Shown here: positions 59,835-64,000 of the stretch, one piece after another | How the letters are laid out: every line of letters starts with the position of its first letter | Numbering within the stretch: position 1 is the stretch's first letter | Source of the DNA: Diplosphaera chodatii | Taxonomy: Eukaryota; Chlorophyta; Trebouxiophyceae; Prasiolales; Stichococcaceae | Length of the DNA: 64,000 bases | Assembly: GCA_032358165.1 (NCBI GenBank) | Contig: JAALGY010000059.1 | Coordinates: forward strand, 310,001-374,000 | Direction of reading: 5' to 3' | The notes under the pieces: model-generated | Databases searched by the model: none | Told to the model about the DNA's origin: nothing | The model's input: the letters and a program-made list of their open reading frames with translations, nothing else | Made by a program: the position numbers and the translations under genes

Positions 59835-62800
59835 TCAGCGGCTGCGACTTCCTAGGGCACCCAATGCTGCGCCAACTCCGCCATCGCCTGCCGAACCAGC
59901 GACACTTCCATTCCCGCCGAAGCCGCCAACTGCACAGGCACGTGCAAGCCTTGCTTTGTAGCGCCGGCGTACAGTCACAGACTCTATCTCAATCTGAAAC
60001 AAGCACCCATCAGGTGCGCAGGAATACTGCAAAGGTCGCACTGTGTGTAAACACAAACACAGCCTGCGCTGCGCATGCACACATGCTGCACTACTGTACA
60101 CAACAAAGGTCAGCAACACCTGTCTGGCTGCGAGGGCTGCTGCTGCTGTTTGTGCTGCGGGCCGTCATGAAGCCGCCCGAGCCGCTGGGTTTGGGTGCGG
60201 GTTTGCCGCCGGCAGAGCCCTTTCCACTGCCTGCATCCGCCTTGCCCTTGCCCATGAAGCCCATCATCCATGCTGCGGCCCCTGAAAAGCAACAATGCTG
60301 GATGTCATGTTCATGGCGCAGTTGAGCTTACGCAGATCTCACCCGGCTTGGAGCCAAGCCCGGGTTAGCTGCTTCAGTTCACACCACCACCAAGGGCAAC
60401 AACCATGTGAACAAACCACGTGTGCACCGCCAGCAATGGCCAGCAGCCACTGGAAGTCTGGAACAATTGAGTGTCTGCCGCACCCCTGCATCACTTCTCA
60501 GTGCTCGGCAGTGGCGGCGCACCTCTGCCGGCGCGGCCCGCTGCGGCGCCGAGCGACGCGTCGCCGCCGCCGCCGCTGATGCCGACCAGGCCGCCGGTGG
60601 CGGTGCGCTGCGCGGCCGCGCCCGCCTGGCCCGACGCTGCACGCCCCGTCGGCGACTGCTGCATGCTCTGCAGGGGGCGCACCCTCTGTTGCCGTCTCGC
60701 TGTGCCGGGCAACACGAGCCCAGGGCATCCCAGGTCAGACCCGACATGGTTGAACTTCTGGTTTAGCAGGTTGTGACACCACAGCTGCACCTTGCAGCAC
60801 ATCTGCACTGCACATAGCATTGGTGGCGTGCATCGCTGGGACATCCGCCTCACCGAGCCAGCAGAGGACGCCGTCCCCGCGCTGCTGCGCCCCGTGGTCG
60901 CAGCAGTGACGCCGGCGTCTGCAGTCAGCACACACGCGCATCAGCCAGCTGCCTGCAGCAATGCCTGCGTCATGGTCAGTGCGAAGGCACACCCTGCTGA
61001 GGGAGCTGCCTTGCTCACAGCTGTCACAGAGCAGCAGAAAGAAGGCTCTGCAGGCTCACAACCACAGTTCAACAAACACGCAAGCTCGAGTCCTAAAGGA
61101 TCCTAAAGGACTGCTAGGAACAGCCAGACCCTAGTATGGCATGCTGCAAGCACAGCAGTGGGCGGCAGAGCGGCACCTCCCACGGTGGCGGTGGCGCCGC
61201 GGATGGCAGCGACTCGAGACGCCGCCAGCACCTGGCTGAGCGGCACCGCCGCTGGCTTCCCGCTTCCGCCTTCCTGCTTCCCGCCGCCGCGCTCGCCGTC
61301 CGAGTCGGCATCATCCCACGCCCCCGAGCTGCACAGCAGCAGAGCCGCCTTGGGTGAGATGCTGTGACCAGGCAGTATCGCAAGCCGTTTGAACGGTGAG
61401 GCCACCAGGAGCAGATGGCACCGCTTCAGCGGCTGCGTATCGCTGTCCCGCAAGTTGTGATGAGATTGCCGCGCGCAGATGGGCTGCGGCGCACAGCGCT
61501 GGGATTGCGGACGAGTCTGATGGCCACTTTCACTGCCAAGGGCGCCAGCTGGCTGCTGTTGGTGAAAAACGAAGGCCCCACGGCAGTGTCAGGTTGCCAA
61601 GCCCGTCTGCAAGAGTCTGCCGGCGTGCAGGGTTCCTACATCCTGGTGGTTCGGGTTGGCAAACACACAAATAGATACAGCTGGGCACCTGTCGCGGGGC
61701 GCCGGCGGCGACGACACGGCGGCGCGAGCAGCCACCCGCAGCGCGTGCACCCGCCGCCGCTTGTCGGCCAGCTCGCGCTCCCGGGCTGCGAGGTCCGCCT
61801 CGGCTGCCGTGACCGCATCGGACGCTTTCCTGCAGTGCCAGATGGAAGCAAGCAGTGACAACGTGTGTCACATACAACGCGGCGTACCGCGCATGTGCTG
61901 CCTTGTGACACCAGCACTGCTTGCTGGGAGCGGCGTCAAGGGCGTCATCAGGGTTGTGGTGTGTGAGAGGCGTCGGAAATTAGGTGACAGCGGCAGCCAG
62001 CCAGGTGCACTGGTGAGGGATTGGACGACATGTCTACATGTATGATATAGACAGACATACACACATATGTGTGGCGTCGCTTGCATCAGACACCACTTAC
62101 TGCACGGCAGCCTTCTTGTCGGCGCGCTGCAGCAGCACACCATCCAGCTATGAAGCTTCCGAGTTGCAATCATGAAGTATGGCGTGGTGGTGTGTGACAG
62201 CTTGCTCACTGCACGGCGGCCTGCTTGTCGGAGCGCCGCAGCAGCGCCGCGTCCAGCTCCGCCTGCAGGCGGCCCGCCTCGGAGCCCAGGAACTGACGGT
62301 CCGCGATCGCCTCCCGCAGCCCGCCCACCAGGTGCTCCGCCTCCGCCCGCGCCGCCCTGCCCTTCCTGCAGCAACACATGGTCCAGGTCAGTCCCCTGGC
62401 GTGGGCGCCACACACAGCTTTGCGGCAGGAGGTCGGCCACCGTGCCTGCCCCGCAGTCAGACAGGAGCAGCTGCGGGACGCGCGCGCACCGCTCGGCGGC
62501 CAGGCGGGAGGCGTCGGCGCGGAACAGCTCCTGCTGCAGCCGCTCCACCACGCCCATCAACTTGGCCATCATGTGCTCCTCGCTTTTGGACGTCTCGCGC
62601 ATATTGACGGTGACGCCGTCGTTGGCGGGTTTGGCGGCCGCTGCTCGCAGGTGGCCATCCAGAGCGCCCTGCGCATGTTTGCGACCGCTGGGCATGGTCT
62701 CCACCGGCGCGTCTGCCTGGCTGGCAGCGCCGCCGACGTCTGCCACTGCAGCAGTGGCAGGCGCCTGATCTGCTGCTGGGCTGCCTGCCAGCGGGCTGCC

Positions 62801-64000
62801 ATCTGCTGCCAGGCTGCCGTCTGCTGGACTGTCCTCAGCAGGAGGCGAGGTGGACGGGCCAGCGCCGCTGCTGTGCATGACCTGCTGCGGGGGCGTGGCC
62901 GGCTCCTCGGCGTCGGCGCGCGCCTCAGGCTGCTGCGAGCCCGCGCACGCCGCGGCTGTGGACTGCTGGGGGGCCCCATGCTGCGACGCCGCCACCGAAA
63001 ACGATCCCGCGGAGGGCGTGTGGAAGGCCGCGGCTGTGGGTGAGCTGGCGCCGGACGACGCCTGCAGGCTCCTGAACGACCTGCCCGACGGCGTGGCCGG
63101 CTGCGAGGCTGCACATGCGTCCAGCTCCATGCTGCTGCCCGAGCGGATGCGCTCCAGCCGCGCGCGTGCCTGCAGCGGACGTGCGGCCAGGCTCGCGAAA
63201 CGCTTCATGGAGATGCGCCGCGTCAGCCATTTCGGATGAAGTCCAGGCTGCTGTCGGACACAGGAGCACAGCGGCTGTTGTTGCACAGCTGGTCAGAAGC
63301 ATGCAAGCCGGGGAATGCGCAGGGGCGACACCTGCACGATGAGCGCCCGCGCGTCTGCTCCCACATTGCTGCGCGGCGAGAAGTGCGCCCCCGCGTCTGA
63401 CGCGGCAGCCCCCCCTGCGGCGTCCGCGCCCAGCTCCGACCCCTCTGACGCCTGCCGCATGGCAGCCAGCCGCTGCTGCGCGTCGCGCATCGCCGCGGCC
63501 ATGGGGGACGCCGGGGCTCGGGTCTCCCGCTGGGACTCCAGCCGCCGGAGCGACGGGGACCCCGACGGCGAGGCGGAGTTCGAAGCGGCGCCGGCAGCGG
63601 CAGCGAAGGAGCCCAGGCGCTGCTCTGGCGAGGAGTTCGCCGAGCGCTCGACGCTCCCTGCCCGAGAGTCGTTGCCGCCGCCGGCTGCTTCCTGCTGAGG
63701 CGGCACATATGACAGCGCCTCGTCCAGGCCGCCGCTGCCGCCGCTGCCGTTGCGCGAGGGCCCCGCGCTGCTGCTGATGGTGCGCGCCAGCTGCTGCTGT
63801 GCGGACTGGAAGAACGCCCGCGGGTCTGCAGCAAAGTCGATGCAATCGATCCGCCACCCCAACGTCAACCCAGCTTGCTGATGTGCAACAGGCGCTCCCA
63901 GACATCAGCGCGGTGTGCACGAAGCGGAACCCTCACAGCAAGGCGAGCACTGAATGCACCGACTTGGAGACACGTGTATGGTGGCACACCTGCGCTGGAG
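59835..64000 (-). CDS. Unrecognised coiled-coil, Ser/Ala-rich protein (5' end beyond window)
   Basis: Exon-like blocks, read right to left, are: DPRAFFQSAQQQLARTISSS with a Ser/Ala-rich stretch (63.83-63.33 kb); PKWLTRRISMKRFASLAARP and a long Pro/Ala/Ser region ending KLMGVVERLQQELFRADASR (63.25-62.48 kb); and GRAARAEAEHLVGGLREAIA, an alpha-helical coiled coil ending KQAAVQ (62.37-62.21 kb). This splices in phase (CA|G) to KASDAVTAAEADLAARERE and ADKRRRVHALRVAARAAVSS (about 61.83-61.70 kb). Further blocks are GAWDDADSDGERGGGKQ (61.3 kb), a Gly/Ala-rich block (60.7-60.5 kb), WMMGFMGKGKADAGSGKG (60.27 kb) and a last exon with SVTVRRRYKARLARACA ending near 59835. Phases could not be closed across all blocks, so two genes are possible. 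No family recognised. Confidence 0.4.
62098..62263 (-). repeat. Duplicated exon segment inside the coiled-coil gene
   Basis: Two copies of about 50 bases, at 62100-62153 and 62210-62263, translate on the minus strand to LDGVLLQRADKKAAVQ and LDAALLRRSDKQAAVQ. Each is followed by a plausible donor (CA|GTAAGT and CA|GTGAGC). The left copy lies in the intron downstream of the right copy and would break the frame if included after it. Confidence 0.7.

Noticed and set aside
61868..63286. A 472-codon minus-strand ORF as one exon
   Set aside because: It continues through donor and acceptor sites into segments without coding character. The coiled-coil block at 62.2-62.4 kb is in a different frame and splices cleanly.
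1..64000. CRISPR arrays, insertion sequences, rRNA operons or prokaryotic gene clusters
   Set aside because: No regularly spaced repeats, transposase motifs or rRNA signatures were seen, and gene structure is clearly intron-rich eukaryotic.

Overview
The window looks like nuclear DNA of a green alga (Chlorophyta), probably a trebouxiophyte. It is GC-rich. Genes are split into many short exons, and almost every acceptor reads TGCAG|G. The protein families are eukaryotic, and low-complexity Ala/Gly/Ser/Gln tracts are common. A short CCCTAAA run (the TTTAGGG telomere type of plants and many trebouxiophytes) lies inside an intron. The lineage assignment is an inference. I see no bacterial operons, CRISPR arrays, rRNA genes or convincing transposons. 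Exons were joined by hand from splice dinucleotides, reading phase and family resemblance, so small exons and some gene ends are uncertain.

Layout, left to right: (1) 419-5986 +, a NIMA-related (NEK-type) kinase with a long disordered N-terminus. (2) 6362-17829 -, a very large CCAR1/DBC1-family gene with a prion-like Tyr-Gly-Gln N-terminus. (3) 18772-20373 +, an intronless disordered protein. (4) 21019-23969 -, an EFHB/CFAP21-like axonemal protein. (5) 24504-25135 +, a two-exon GFA/CENP-V-type zinc protein. (6) 25545-26609 -, a DnaJ-type Cys-rich zinc-finger protein, probably targeted to an organelle. (7) 27171-31269 +, an FAD amine/polyamine oxidase. (8) 32182-35537 -, an unrecognised protein with a possible N-myristoylation signal. 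(9) 36412-38253 +, the exosome cap subunit RRP40. (10) 38520-39335 +, a protein with an ALY-like N-terminal motif and two SpoVS-type domains. (11) 39969-41817 -, a lipoate-protein-ligase-like protein. (12) 42450-47393 +, a protein with two retropepsin-like domains. (13) 48077-48517 +, an F-box protein. (14) 49602-57487 +, a CDPK-like kinase with a very long linker and degenerate EF-hands. (15) 58199-59291 -, a four-helix membrane protein. (16) 59835 to beyond the end -, a coiled-coil protein of unknown function.

Most genes are independent housekeeping or signalling genes. Neighbours are often divergent with 0.5-0.9 kb between starts, or convergent with 0.4-0.9 kb between stops. One RNA-biology neighbourhood stands out: RRP40 is followed on the same strand, 266 bp later, by the ALY-like/double-SpoVS protein. 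CCAR1 is a third nuclear gene-expression factor. The most promising unusual items are the ALY-motif/SpoVS architecture, the FUS/EWS-like CCAR1 N-terminus, the disordered insertion in the CDPK-like kinase, and the cilium-specific EFHB gene.
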